Of a stretch of DNA of 64,000 bases, positions 1 to 7,994 are shown one piece after another; the stretch's first letter is position 1; each line of letters starts with the position of its first letter. This DNA comes from Microvirga flavescens (GTDB taxonomy: Bacteria; Pseudomonadota; Alphaproteobacteria; Rhizobiales; Beijerinckiaceae). Position numbers and translations under genes: made by a program. The DNA lies in contig NZ_QMKH01000005.1 of assembly GCF_003290125.1 (NCBI RefSeq), positions 124,001 through 188,000 on the forward strand, given 5' to 3'. The notes under the pieces were generated by a model. It worked only from the letters and a program-made list of their open reading frames with translations. It ran no database searches and was not told where the DNA came from.

Positions 1-110
1 CCCTGATCCAGGATCATCTGGATCACTGCCTTGAGAACACGATCGGCCAGTTGCCGCGCAACCAGCGCCACTCGATCGACGAGTTCAAGGCCATCACTAA
101 ATATCTTTAG
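1..110 (+). CDS. C-terminal fragment of a CsoR/RcnR-family metal-responsive repressor (partial)
   Basis: Only the last 35 codons are present, starting before the window edge and ending at TAG 108-110. The tail reads LIQDHLDHCLENTI, then about ten residues, then SIDEFKAITKYL. It resembles the C-terminal helix of small DUF156 (CsoR/RcnR/FrmR) repressors, which are all-helical DNA-binding tetramers. The neighbour 25 bp downstream is the nickel/cobalt exporter rcnA, and RcnR repressors typically sit beside rcnA, so a Ni/Co-responsive repressor of rcnA is the natural reading. The metal-ligand residues near the N terminus lie outside the window, so metal specificity cannot be judged. Confidence 0.5.
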   Translation, partial: LIQDHLDHCLENTIGQLPRNQRHSIDEFKAITKYL

Positions 111-134
111 GCCGTTCAATTCGGGATTAAGCCG

Positions 135-1271
135 ATGGTACCGTTCACCGAACTGCTGCAGCAGGGCACCGCCCATGCATGGCTGTTCATTCCAAGCGCC
201 ATTGCCCTTGGCGCTCTCCACGGACTGGAGCCGGGGCATTCGAAGACCCTGATGGCCGCCTTCATCGTCGCGGTGCGCGGGACACTCTGGCAGGCAATCC
301 TGCTCGGGCTCGCGGCGACGGCGTCCCACACGCTGGTCGTCTGGGGCATCGCCCTTGGGGGACTGTATCTCTGGCGGGACATGAATGCGGAAACTACGGA
401 GCCCTATTTCCAGCTCGCGTCCGCCGTGGCCATCATCGGCATCGCGATCTGGATGATCTGGCGGACATGGCGCGACCGGCGCTTCGCTGATGCGATGGGC
501 GGCCATCACCATCATCATGATCACGACCATCATCACGATGATGTCCGGCACATCGATACGGGCCACGGAGTCCTTTCGCTCGAAATTTTCGAAAAGGACG
601 TTCCGCCGCGCTGGCGCATCCGCGCCCTAAGCGGTCGCGCATGGTCTTCGGCGAATGTGGCATTGGAGACCGAGCGTCCGGATGGCCGACGCCAGACCTT
701 CGCCTTTGCACAAAAGGACGGCTATCTCGAATCCGTCGATGAAATTCCCGAGCCGCACGAACTCATGGCGCGGTTAAAGCTTTCTCATGGCGACCACTCG
801 CATGATTACGACGTGTCTTTCGTGGAAGGGCAAGGCCACGATCCGATGCATGAGGAAGTCGAAGGCCTGGCTCTGGCGACGGACGGCTATCAGGACGCGC
901 ACGAGCTTGCCCACGCCAACGACATTCGCCGCCGCTTCGCGGGCCGCAGCGTGACGACGTGGCAGATCGTACTCTTCGGCCTTACCGGCGGCCTCATCCC
1001 CTGCCCTGCCGCCATCACCATCCTGCTGATCTGTCTGCAATTGAAGGAAGTCGCATTGGGCGCGACGCTTGTGCTGGGTTTCAGCATCGGACTTGCGATC
1101 ACGCTCGTCTCGGTTGGCGCAGCCGCGGCGCTGAGCGTTCGCCATGCTTCGCAGCATTGGTCCTGGTTCAACACCGTCGCGCAGCGTGCGCCTTACCTGT
1201 CGGGCGCGCTCATTATTCTGGTCGGGATCTATGTCGGCCTGCATGGCTGGTGGGGCCTGCAGGTGGGGTAG
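135..1271 (+). CDS. rcnA: Nickel/cobalt efflux transporter RcnA
   Basis: Inner-membrane exporter that removes excess Ni2+ and Co2+ from the cytoplasm. The 378-aa protein aligns by eye with E. coli RcnA at both ends: N-terminal FIPSAIALGALHGLEPGHSK (about residues 18-37) and C-terminal FGLTGGLIPCPAAITILLIC (about 281-300), with TM segments between. The His-rich cytoplasmic loop begins with GGHHHHHDHDHHHDD near residue 122. Unlike the E. coli protein, about 100 extra residues of non-low-complexity sequence separate this His run from the AHANDIRRRF motif, with a second small His cluster (HGDHSHDYD). The E. coli protein is about 275 aa. The gene follows the putative repressor by 25 bp and ends at a strong bidirectional terminator. 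No clear ribosome-binding site precedes the ATG. Confidence 0.93.
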   Translation: MVPFTELLQQGTAHAWLFIPSAIALGALHGLEPGHSKTLMAAFIVAVRGTLWQAILLGLAATASHTLVVWGIALGGLYLWRDMNAETTEPYFQLASAVAIIGIAIWMIWRTWRDRRFADAMGGHHHHHDHDHHHDDVRHIDTGHGVLSLEIFEKDVPPRWRIRALSGRAWSSANVALETERPDGRRQTFAFAQKDGYLESVDEIPEPHELMARLKLSHGDHSHDYDVSFVEGQGHDPMHEEVEGLALATDGYQDAHELAHANDIRRRFAGRSVTTWQIVLFGLTGGLIPCPAAITILLICLQLKEVALGATLVLGFSIGLAITLVSVGAAAALSVRHASQHWSWFNTVAQRAPYLSGALIILVGIYVGLHGWWGLQVG

Positions 1272-1295
1272 GCCCGCGCCTCAAATCCTGAAAAC

Positions 1296-1326
1296 AAAAA
1301 CGGCGGGATCAGATCCCGCCGTTTTT
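1296..1326. terminator. Bidirectional intrinsic terminator between rcnA and the alcohol dehydrogenase gene
   Basis: A 15-bp perfect inverted repeat (arm AAAAACGGCGGGATC, one-base centre) has five A's on its left and five T's on its right, so it can terminate both converging genes. Confidence 0.9.
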
Positions 1327-1347
1327 GCATCAAACAATCGTGCGCTC

Positions 1348-2520
1348 TTACAGCACGCCTGCCAGCGCGTTCTCGAAGAGCTTGCGCGCGCTTTCCTTGG
1401 TGACCGGCACCGGATTTCCGCCGGCGGTCGGATCGTTGGGAGCCATCTCCGACATTTCGTCGAAGCGGGCGCTGTCGACCTTCAGGCCTGCGAGCGTGTG
1501 CGGGATGCCGAGATCCTTGCGCAGTTGCAACACCCAGTCGAGGAACGCCTGGAATGTCGGCTGCAGGCCGAGATAAGCGGAAAGACGCTCGATCTTCTTC
1601 TCGATGGCCGCGCGATTATAGATCAGCACATACGGCATGAAGACTGCGTTGGTGAGGCCGTGATGGGTATCGTAGAGCGCGCCTGTCGGGTGGGAGAGCG
1701 CGTGGATCGCACCCAAGCCCTTCTGGAACGCGGTCGCGCCCATCGCGGCGGCGGACATCATGTTGGCGCGAGCCTCGATATCCTTGCCGTCCTTGTAAGC
1801 ACGCGGGAGGTATTCCTTCACGAGCCGAATGCCTTCCACCGCGATGCCGTCCGCCATCGGGTGATAGCCCGGTGCGCAATAGGCTTCGATGCAGTGCGCG
1901 AGCGCATCGAGACCCGTACCCGCTGTGATGTGAGGCGGCATGCCGACGGTGAGTTCCGGATCGCAGATGACGATCTTCGGCATCATGAGCGGATGGAAGA
2001 TCACCTTCTTGGTGTGGGTCGCTTCCTGCGTGATGACGCCGGCGCGGCCAACCTCCGAGCCCGTGCCCGCCGTGGTCGGCACGGCGATGATCGGCGCGAT
2101 GCCCTTGGGGTCCGCGCGGGTCCACCAATCGCCGATATCCTCGAAGTCCCACATCGGGCGCGTCTGGCCCTTCATGAAGGCGATGACCTTGCCGGCATCG
2201 AGCGCCGAGCCGCCACCGAAAGCGACGACGCCGTCATGGCCGCCCGCCTTCAAGGCTTCGAGGCCCTTATAAACATTTGTCTCGACCGGGTTCGGCTTGA
2301 TGTCGGAGAAGATGCCGACCTTGAGGCCAGCGGCCCTCAGGGCCTCGAACGCGTTCTTCGTCATCGGCTGCGTGGCGAGGAACGGATCGGTGACGATGAG
2401 CGGCGCGCTCATGCCGACCGACTTGCAAGCCTCGGCGAGTTCCGAAATACGGCCTGCGCCGAAGCGGACGGCTGTGGGATAATTCCAGTTGGAGCGGGGA
2501 GAAGCGGTCATATCGTTCAA
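1348..2520 (-). CDS. Iron-containing (group III) alcohol dehydrogenase
   Basis: NAD(P)-dependent dehydrogenase of the Fe-ADH family, 390 aa, normal family length. Visible motifs are the dinucleotide-binding GGGSALDAGKVIA (around residue 101), the PTTAGTGSE segment, and metal-ligand region GLDALAHCIEAYCAP followed by GLGAIHALSHPTGALYDTHHG. It is the last gene of a five-gene minus-strand operon, two bases after the aldehyde dehydrogenase stop. In this context it probably oxidises the alcohol group of a gamma-glutamylated amino alcohol, for example gamma-glutamyl-ethanolamide, to the aldehyde. The substrate is inferred from neighbours only; family members also act on simple alcohols and hydroxy acids. 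Confidence 0.85.
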   Translation of the reverse strand: MNDMTASPRSNWNYPTAVRFGAGRISELAEACKSVGMSAPLIVTDPFLATQPMTKNAFEALRAAGLKVGIFSDIKPNPVETNVYKGLEALKAGGHDGVVAFGGGSALDAGKVIAFMKGQTRPMWDFEDIGDWWTRADPKGIAPIIAVPTTAGTGSEVGRAGVITQEATHTKKVIFHPLMMPKIVICDPELTVGMPPHITAGTGLDALAHCIEAYCAPGYHPMADGIAVEGIRLVKEYLPRAYKDGKDIEARANMMSAAAMGATAFQKGLGAIHALSHPTGALYDTHHGLTNAVFMPYVLIYNRAAIEKKIERLSAYLGLQPTFQAFLDWVLQLRKDLGIPHTLAGLKVDSARFDEMSEMAPNDPTAGGNPVPVTKESARKLFENALAGVL

Positions 2521-2522
2521 AC

Positions 2523-3914
2523 TCAGATCTGACGGAGGTGGAAGGATTTCGGACGGGTGAGGGATTCGTAGGCGAGCTTCGAGAGGCTTGCGCCGCGGCC
2601 CGTATCCTTCACGCCGGTCCAGGCGAGAGCAGGATCGAGATAGTCGCAGCGGTTCATGAACACGGTGCCGGTTTCAAGCTTGTCGCCGATGGCTTCCGCC
2701 GCTTCGATATCGGACGTCCAGATCGCAGCAGAGAGGCCATAAGGCGAGTCGTTCATGAGGCGGATCGCCTCTTCGTCGTTCTTCACCTTCATGATGCCGA
2801 CGGTGGGGCCGAAGCTCTCTTCGCGCATGACGCTCATGGAGTGATCCACATTCGTCAGAACTTGCGGCGCGAGATAGGCGGTGTTGCCGACATCAGCCGC
2901 AAAGCGCTTGGCGTCGATATGCGCCTTCGCCCCCTTGGCCACCGCTTCCGCGTTCTGCTGACGCACGAGATCGGCGAAGCGCTTGTGCGCCATCGGGCCG
3001 AGTGTCGTCGCCTCATCCAGCGGGTTGCCGAGAACGTACTTGTTCACGAGACCGACAGCGCCTTCGACGAAGCGATCGTAGTGGCTCTCATGCACATAGA
3101 TGCGCTCGATGCCGCAGCAGCATTGTCCCGAGTTGAAGAACGCGCCGTCGACGAGATTTTCGATGGCGTTCTCGATATTGGCATCGGCCCGCACATAAGC
3201 CGGGTCCTTGCCACCAAGCTCGAGTCCGAGCGACGTGAACGAGCCCGCCGCCGCGCGCTCGATGGCCTTGCCGCCGGAGACCGAACCCGTGAAGTTGCAG
3301 TGATCGACAAGACCTTCGCCGAGGATGCGGCTTGTCTGATCGTGGCTGAGAACAAGGTTCTGGAACAAGCCTTTCGGGAGGCCGGCGCGATCTGCCGCCA
3401 TCTGGAAACGCTCGCCGGCGAGAATGGTCTGCGAGGCGTGCTTGAGCAGCACCGCGTTTCCGGCCATGAGCGCGGGCGCGATGGTGTTGATGGCAGTCAG
3501 ATACGGATAGTTCCACGGCGCGACAACCAGCACGAGACCGACCGGCTCGCGCTTTATCATGCGACGGAAGCCGTCCTTCGGATCAGCGGCGGGAATGTCT
3601 TTGAGGCTTTCCTCCGCGATGCGCACCATGTAGCGCGCGCGCTCCTCGACGCCCCGGAACTCGCCGCCATAACGGACCGGGCGGCCCATCTGCTGCGCGA
3701 TTTCCGGCACCACCTCCTGGTTCATGGCGACCAGCGCGTCGAGCATGGCGAGCACCTTCGCCGCGCGCTCGGCCAGCGGAACGTGACGCCACTTTCCTTG
3801 CGCCTCGCGCGCCGCCGAAAGAGCCGCGCCGATGGCGGCTTCGGACATGATGGGACGGCGGACAAGTTCGCGCCCGTCGATGGGGGAAGTACAGACGATA
3901 TCGGTCTCGGCCAT
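2523..3914 (-). CDS. NAD(P)-dependent aldehyde dehydrogenase
   Basis: Soluble ALDH-superfamily enzyme, 463 aa from the chosen start. It carries the WNYP segment, the glutamate-containing LELGGKDPAYV and the catalytic-cysteine loop NSGQCCCGIERIYV. The frame stays open for 58 more codons upstream, but that stretch overlaps the end of the glutamine-synthetase-like gene and is Arg/Gly-rich without family similarity; ATG at 3914 begins a normal ALDH N terminus (MAETDIVCTSPIDG) after a purine-rich AAGAGAG. In the operon it lies between the GS-like ligase and the Fe-dependent alcohol dehydrogenase, so it likely oxidises the aldehyde made by the latter to a carboxylate, for example gamma-glutamylglycine. 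The substrate is inferred. Confidence 0.88.
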   Translation of the reverse strand: MAETDIVCTSPIDGRELVRRPIMSEAAIGAALSAAREAQGKWRHVPLAERAAKVLAMLDALVAMNQEVVPEIAQQMGRPVRYGGEFRGVEERARYMVRIAEESLKDIPAADPKDGFRRMIKREPVGLVLVVAPWNYPYLTAINTIAPALMAGNAVLLKHASQTILAGERFQMAADRAGLPKGLFQNLVLSHDQTSRILGEGLVDHCNFTGSVSGGKAIERAAAGSFTSLGLELGGKDPAYVRADANIENAIENLVDGAFFNSGQCCCGIERIYVHESHYDRFVEGAVGLVNKYVLGNPLDEATTLGPMAHKRFADLVRQQNAEAVAKGAKAHIDAKRFAADVGNTAYLAPQVLTNVDHSMSVMREESFGPTVGIMKVKNDEEAIRLMNDSPYGLSAAIWTSDIEAAEAIGDKLETGTVFMNRCDYLDPALAWTGVKDTGRGASLSKLAYESLTRPKSFHLRQI

Positions 3915-4018
3915 GATGCTCTCTTGAAAGGCTAAGGCCCCGCGTGGGGACCTAGCGTCTCCTCTTGAAGTGCCGCAAAAGCCGGAGGGGCGGAGGCCGC
4001 CTCTCCGGAATTCCGCTC

Positions 4019-5410
4019 TTAGATGATCTCGAAGTAACGGGCGAGTTGCCAGTCGGTGATGGCCTTGCGGGCCTCTCGTTCTTCCCATTCGCGCGTTGCG
4101 GCGTAATGGTCAACGAAGGTTTCGCCGAAAAGCTGGCGCGCAGGCTTGGAGGCCTTCAGGCGTTCCGCCGCCTCGCCGAGCGAGCGCGGCAGCGCGCGCT
4201 TCTTCGGATGCTTGACGGCATAGGCGTTGCCCTGCACGGGCTCACCCGGATCGACCTTGTTCTCGATGCCCCACAGGCCAGAGCCGATAGCAGCTGCCAG
4301 CGCGATGTAGGGATTGATGTCAGCCGCCGCAACGCGGTACTCGACGCGCTGCGATTTCTCCGAGCCCGGGATGACGCGAAGCGCGGTGGTGCGGTTTTCA
4401 ACGCCCCAGGCGGAATCGGTCGGCGCCCAATAGCCCGGAATGAGGCGCGTGTAGCTGTTCACCGTGCAGGCGACCATCGCAAGGAGCTCGGGCATCAGTT
4501 GCTGCTGACCGCCGACGAACCAGCGCATGGTGTCCGACATGTTGTGCGGCTTCTTGGGATCGTAGAAAGCACCCTTGCCAGTCTTGATCTCTTTCAGCGA
4601 AGCATGCAAATGGCCCGACTGGCCGGGCCAGTCGCGCGACCATTTCGCCATGAACGTCGCCATGAGGCCACGGCGTTGGGCGAGGATCTTCGTATAGGTC
4701 TTGAACAACGCGGCCTTGTCGGCGGCTTTCAGCGCATCGTCCACGCGAATCGCGGCTTCGAGAACGCCGGGTCCGGTTTCGGTGTGCAGGCCTTCGATCT
4801 CGAAATCCATCTTCGTGCCGAGATCGAGCAGGTCGTGATAGAACTCCGAATGCACGCCCGAGCGCAGCACCGAATAACCGAAGAAGCCCGGCGTGAGATT
4901 TTTCAAGTCGCGGTAATTCTTCTCGCGCACGGAGTGCGGCGTTTCCTCGAACACGAAGAACTCGAATTCCGCCGCCGCTGACACGGCATAGCCCATGTCC
5001 TCGGCCTTCTTCAAAACGCGGCGCAGCACACCGCGCGGACAAGCCGCCTCGGCATAGCCATCAAACTCAGCAAGGAAGAACGGCAGGTCGTCCTCGAAGG
5101 GGATGAGGCGCATCGTTTCCGGCAGGATGCGAGCGGTCGCATCGGGATAGGCGGTGTGCCAGCCGGTGAGCGTCGTGTTGTCGTAAAGCTGATCGTTCGA
5201 ATCCCAGCCGAGCACGACATCGCACATGCCGAAGCCGTTCTGGAGGGCGGATTCGAACTTGTCGCGCGCCATATATTTGCCGCGCATGATGCCGTCGACA
5301 TCGACGATGCCGATCTTCACGAAAGGAAGGTTACGACTGCGCACATAGGCTGCAGCATCGGCTGCCGTCTTGATTTTGGGGGTGTCCATACGAAATGTTG
5401 GGGCGTTCAT
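4019..5410 (-). CDS. Glutamine-synthetase-like gamma-glutamyl-amine ligase (PuuA/GlnA-like)
   Basis: 463-aa member of the glutamine synthetase fold that probably joins glutamate to an amine at the expense of ATP. Seen: N-terminal beta-grasp (about 20-110), the metal-binding AAAEFEFFVFEE (about 143-154), HTETGPGVLE, GQSGHLHASL and NRTTALRVIPG with the arginine contacts for glutamate. I see no canonical adenylylation-site motif (NLYDLP), which fits the catabolic rather than the nitrogen-assimilating branch. Neighbours (amine/amino-acid permease, two dehydrogenases, N-formylglutamate-amidohydrolase-like hydrolase) match known gamma-glutamylation routes for putrescine, isopropylamine and ethanolamine; the alcohol dehydrogenase favours an amino alcohol. 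Confidence 0.85.
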   Translation of the reverse strand: MNAPTFRMDTPKIKTAADAAAYVRSRNLPFVKIGIVDVDGIMRGKYMARDKFESALQNGFGMCDVVLGWDSNDQLYDNTTLTGWHTAYPDATARILPETMRLIPFEDDLPFFLAEFDGYAEAACPRGVLRRVLKKAEDMGYAVSAAAEFEFFVFEETPHSVREKNYRDLKNLTPGFFGYSVLRSGVHSEFYHDLLDLGTKMDFEIEGLHTETGPGVLEAAIRVDDALKAADKAALFKTYTKILAQRRGLMATFMAKWSRDWPGQSGHLHASLKEIKTGKGAFYDPKKPHNMSDTMRWFVGGQQQLMPELLAMVACTVNSYTRLIPGYWAPTDSAWGVENRTTALRVIPGSEKSQRVEYRVAAADINPYIALAAAIGSGLWGIENKVDPGEPVQGNAYAVKHPKKRALPRSLGEAAERLKASKPARQLFGETFVDHYAATREWEEREARKAITDWQLARYFEII

Positions 5411-5469
5411 GCCGAGAACCTAACGGGAAAGAAAAGGGAGGGGAGCGCACGAATGCGCTCCCCGTTCGA

Positions 5470-7002
5470 TCAATGGGTCTTGTAGTCGCCCTCGCCCTTG
5501 GTGAGGGCGAATTCCTCTTCCGGCGAGAGGATGAGCTTGTGGCGCCCCCACACGAGGAAGTAAGCCATCATGATCGCATAGTAGATCGCGACGCCGAGAA
5601 CGCCGTTCTGGAACACGGGATCCGTGAACTGGAAGTAGAGCGTGATGGCAGCGATGATCATGCACACGACCGCGCCTGCGTTTCCAAACGGGCTCTTGTA
5701 GGGCCGGTGGATATGCGGGAACTTCTTCTTCAGGGTGATGTAGGACATGCCCTGCATGAAGTAGGCCAGCATTGCGCCTGCGACCGCCATGTTGAGCAGC
5801 GTTCCGCCAATGACGTTGGCACCAGCTTCGGCTCCGACCGAGAACCAGATGATCAGCATCACGAGAAGTCCGATCACCGCGCCCGCGATCAGCGCCACGT
5901 GCGGCGTCTTGCGGCTGCCGTGCGTGATAGAGAGGAAGCGCGGGAAATAACCCGCCCGCGAGAGCGAGTAGATCTGCCGGCCAAAGGCGAAGATGATCGT
6001 GTGGAACGAGGCGATCAAGCCGATCACCGCGACGGCGGCAAGGATCTTCGCGATGTCCGCACCGAAGATGGTACGGAAACCATCGAGCAGAGGCTCACCG
6101 GATTTGGCAAGGCCCGCAGCGCCCGGCGCGATGCTCGTGTTCAGGAAGGTCACGAGGAAGGCCGAGACGATGAGCGTCATGATGCCGAGGATGATGCCCT
6201 TCGGCATGTCCTTCTGCGGATCATGCGACTCTTCCGCCGCCAGCGGCAATTGCTCGATGGCGAGGAACAGCCAGACCGCGAACGGCATGGTCATGAAGAT
6301 GCCCTTGATGCCAAGCGGCAGGAAAGGCCCATTGCCATTGGCGAGTTCTGCGCCGTCAGCGCCGATGTTCAACGCCCAGTGCGCGAAATCGAGCTTTCCG
6401 GAGAACAGAACCGAAAGGTAGAAGATCACAAGAACGGCAAGCGCCATCACCGTGACCGTCACCGTGACCTTGAACGAGAGCTCGACGCCCACGATGTTCA
6501 GTCCCACAAACAGCGCGTAGGACAAAACCCAATAAACCGGCTGGAACTCAGGCGCCGTTCCGAAGATGGCGGAGAGATACGAGCTGATGAAGAACACGAT
6601 GACGGCTGGGGTCAGCACGAATTCGATGTTCTCGGCGATGCCCGTAATGTATCCCGCCCAGGGGCCCATCGCCGTACGGGCGAAGGAATAGGCGCCACCC
6701 GTATGCGGAAGCGCCGGAGACATCTCGGCAAGCGAGAATGTCAGGCCCAGATACATCGTCGCGATGATGATCGTCGCGAAAAACATCGAGCCGTAACCTT
6801 GCGCGAGGCCGAGATTCCAGCCTGAATAATGGCCTGAAATCACCGCACCGACACCGAGCGCCCAGAGCGACCACACGCGAGCGTAGCGCTTGAGCTTGCG
6901 GGCCTCGAAATAACTATCGTCGACTTTCGTGTAGGTGATGCCGGCGGAGCCTTGCGCCCCTCCGGAACTCTGCGCTCCCGCGCTTCCTTGACCGACTGAC
7001 AT
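5470..7002 (-). CDS. APC-superfamily permease, ethanolamine-permease (EAT) like
   Basis: 510-aa integral membrane transporter with about 12 predicted TM helices. A Gly/Ser/Ala-rich soluble N terminus (about 22 residues) precedes the first helix WSLWALGVGAVISGHYSGWN; that segment plus PHTGGAYSFAR and the conserved EE of LPLAAEESHDPQKDMPKG are typical of the EAT group of amino acid/amine permeases. It probably brings the amine substrate of the operon into the cell. ATG at 7002 is preceded by GGAGGGAAGAGA, a strong ribosome-binding site. It lies between the hydrolase gene (63-bp gap) and the GS-like ligase (59-bp gap). Ethanolamine as substrate is inference; other small amines or amino acids are possible. 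Confidence 0.85.
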   Translation of the reverse strand: MSVGQGSAGAQSSGGAQGSAGITYTKVDDSYFEARKLKRYARVWSLWALGVGAVISGHYSGWNLGLAQGYGSMFFATIIIATMYLGLTFSLAEMSPALPHTGGAYSFARTAMGPWAGYITGIAENIEFVLTPAVIVFFISSYLSAIFGTAPEFQPVYWVLSYALFVGLNIVGVELSFKVTVTVTVMALAVLVIFYLSVLFSGKLDFAHWALNIGADGAELANGNGPFLPLGIKGIFMTMPFAVWLFLAIEQLPLAAEESHDPQKDMPKGIILGIMTLIVSAFLVTFLNTSIAPGAAGLAKSGEPLLDGFRTIFGADIAKILAAVAVIGLIASFHTIIFAFGRQIYSLSRAGYFPRFLSITHGSRKTPHVALIAGAVIGLLVMLIIWFSVGAEAGANVIGGTLLNMAVAGAMLAYFMQGMSYITLKKKFPHIHRPYKSPFGNAGAVVCMIIAAITLYFQFTDPVFQNGVLGVAIYYAIMMAYFLVWGRHKLILSPEEEFALTKGEGDYKTH

Positions 7003-7065
7003 TCTCTTCCCTCCAAGAAGATTGTTGCCCTCTGTAGTCCATGGCGGTCCGCGCCATGGTTGTCG

Positions 7066-7854
7066 TCACGCGCCCGGAAGTCCCTCCCTCAGCAAAGGCG
7101 CGAGACGATCAGCCCACGACGCCTGCCCGTCTTCCATGCGGATGAGGTCGTTGCGGATTTCGATCATGAGCGGGGCAAGGCCGCGCCGCTCGGCATGGCG
7201 TTCGAGCGTATGGAACACTCTGTCCGCCGGTGAATAAGGCTCGTTCATGCCAACGGTCAGCGCGGCATCGCGCTTCAACCCGGCTTCCACATGGCGCGCA
7301 TAGCGCGCATCGTCATTGAAGATCAGGCCGATTTCCCACGGGCGCGGGACGCCCTTGTAGACGGGCGTGAAGGAATGAATCGAGACAACGGCACGCAGAG
7401 CGCCCGCCGCCTTACGCGCCTCGGCGAAGCGATCCACCGCATCGTGAAACGGCCTGTAGACCTCGTTCGCACGGCGCGCCCGCTCCTCGGCGGAGAGATT
7501 GAGATTACCCGGCACCTCAGTGCGCTCGCTCAACATCGTGATTGAGTCAGGCGCGGACGGATCGCGGTTGAGATCGAGGACGAGGCGGGAAACCGTGGCA
7601 TGGATGAGGGGCGCATCGAGCAGGCGGGACAGGCCCATCGCCACCCCGAGCGCGCCGGGGTCCCAGGCGATGTGGCTTTCAAGCTCCTGCGGCCCGAGGC
7701 CAAGCGTGCCGTATCGTGCGGGCAAATGTTTGGAGGCGTGCTCGCAAATCAGCAGGATGGGAGAACGCCCCTCCGCATTCTCGAGGCGGGCAACAGGTTC
7801 ATCCCCCTGAGACACAGCTCCACCCACGGAGCTGGTCCGGCTCGCATGCGTCAT
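7066..7854 (-). CDS. N-formylglutamate amidohydrolase family protein
   Basis: 262-aa member of the N-formylglutamate amidohydrolase family (PF05013), zinc-dependent hydrolases that release glutamate from an N-acyl or related glutamate conjugate. Visible features: ILLICEHASKHLP (about 33-45), DPGALGVA, LVLDLNRDP and VVSIHSFTPVYKG. No hut genes are near, and the gene leads a gamma-glutamylation operon, so an attractive inference is that it hydrolyses the terminal gamma-glutamyl conjugate (for example gamma-glutamylglycine) and recycles glutamate. First gene of the leftward operon; ATG preceded by CGGAGGACCGC. It is divergent from the RpiR-type regulator. Confidence 0.85.
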   Translation of the reverse strand: MTHASRTSSVGGAVSQGDEPVARLENAEGRSPILLICEHASKHLPARYGTLGLGPQELESHIAWDPGALGVAMGLSRLLDAPLIHATVSRLVLDLNRDPSAPDSITMLSERTEVPGNLNLSAEERARRANEVYRPFHDAVDRFAEARKAAGALRAVVSIHSFTPVYKGVPRPWEIGLIFNDDARYARHVEAGLKRDAALTVGMNEPYSPADRVFHTLERHAERRGLAPLMIEIRNDLIRMEDGQASWADRLAPLLREGLPGA

Positions 7855-7899
7855 GCGGTCCTCCGTTTGCCTGCCCCTTGGGCAAGCTGTCCCCTGATT

Positions 7900-7916
7900 G
7901 AACGTTTGGTACGTTC
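7900..7916. promoter_or_regulatory. Candidate operator palindrome in the divergent intergenic region
   Basis: GAACGT-N5-ACGTTC is a perfect 6-bp inverted repeat placed between the divergent start codons of the hydrolase operon and the RpiR-type regulator, next to an AT-rich stretch unusual for this GC-rich region. Position and symmetry suit a dimeric or tetrameric repressor such as the RpiR protein encoded beside it. There is no experimental support. Confidence 0.5.
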
Positions 7917-7994
7917 GTTATCGTTTTTATTGTTTTGAAATTTTTGATACAGCTTTTGAAGCCCGTCAAGGACATCTGTGGACAAGCACTTGGA

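Noticed and set aside
2538..3935. Plus-strand open frame opposite the aldehyde dehydrogenase
   Set aside because: Shadow of a clearly identified ALDH; no ribosome-binding site or domain.
3915..4088. Extended N terminus (58 residues) of the aldehyde dehydrogenase
   Set aside because: Overlaps the end of the GS-like gene and lacks family similarity; ATG 3914 gives a standard N terminus with a ribosome-binding site.
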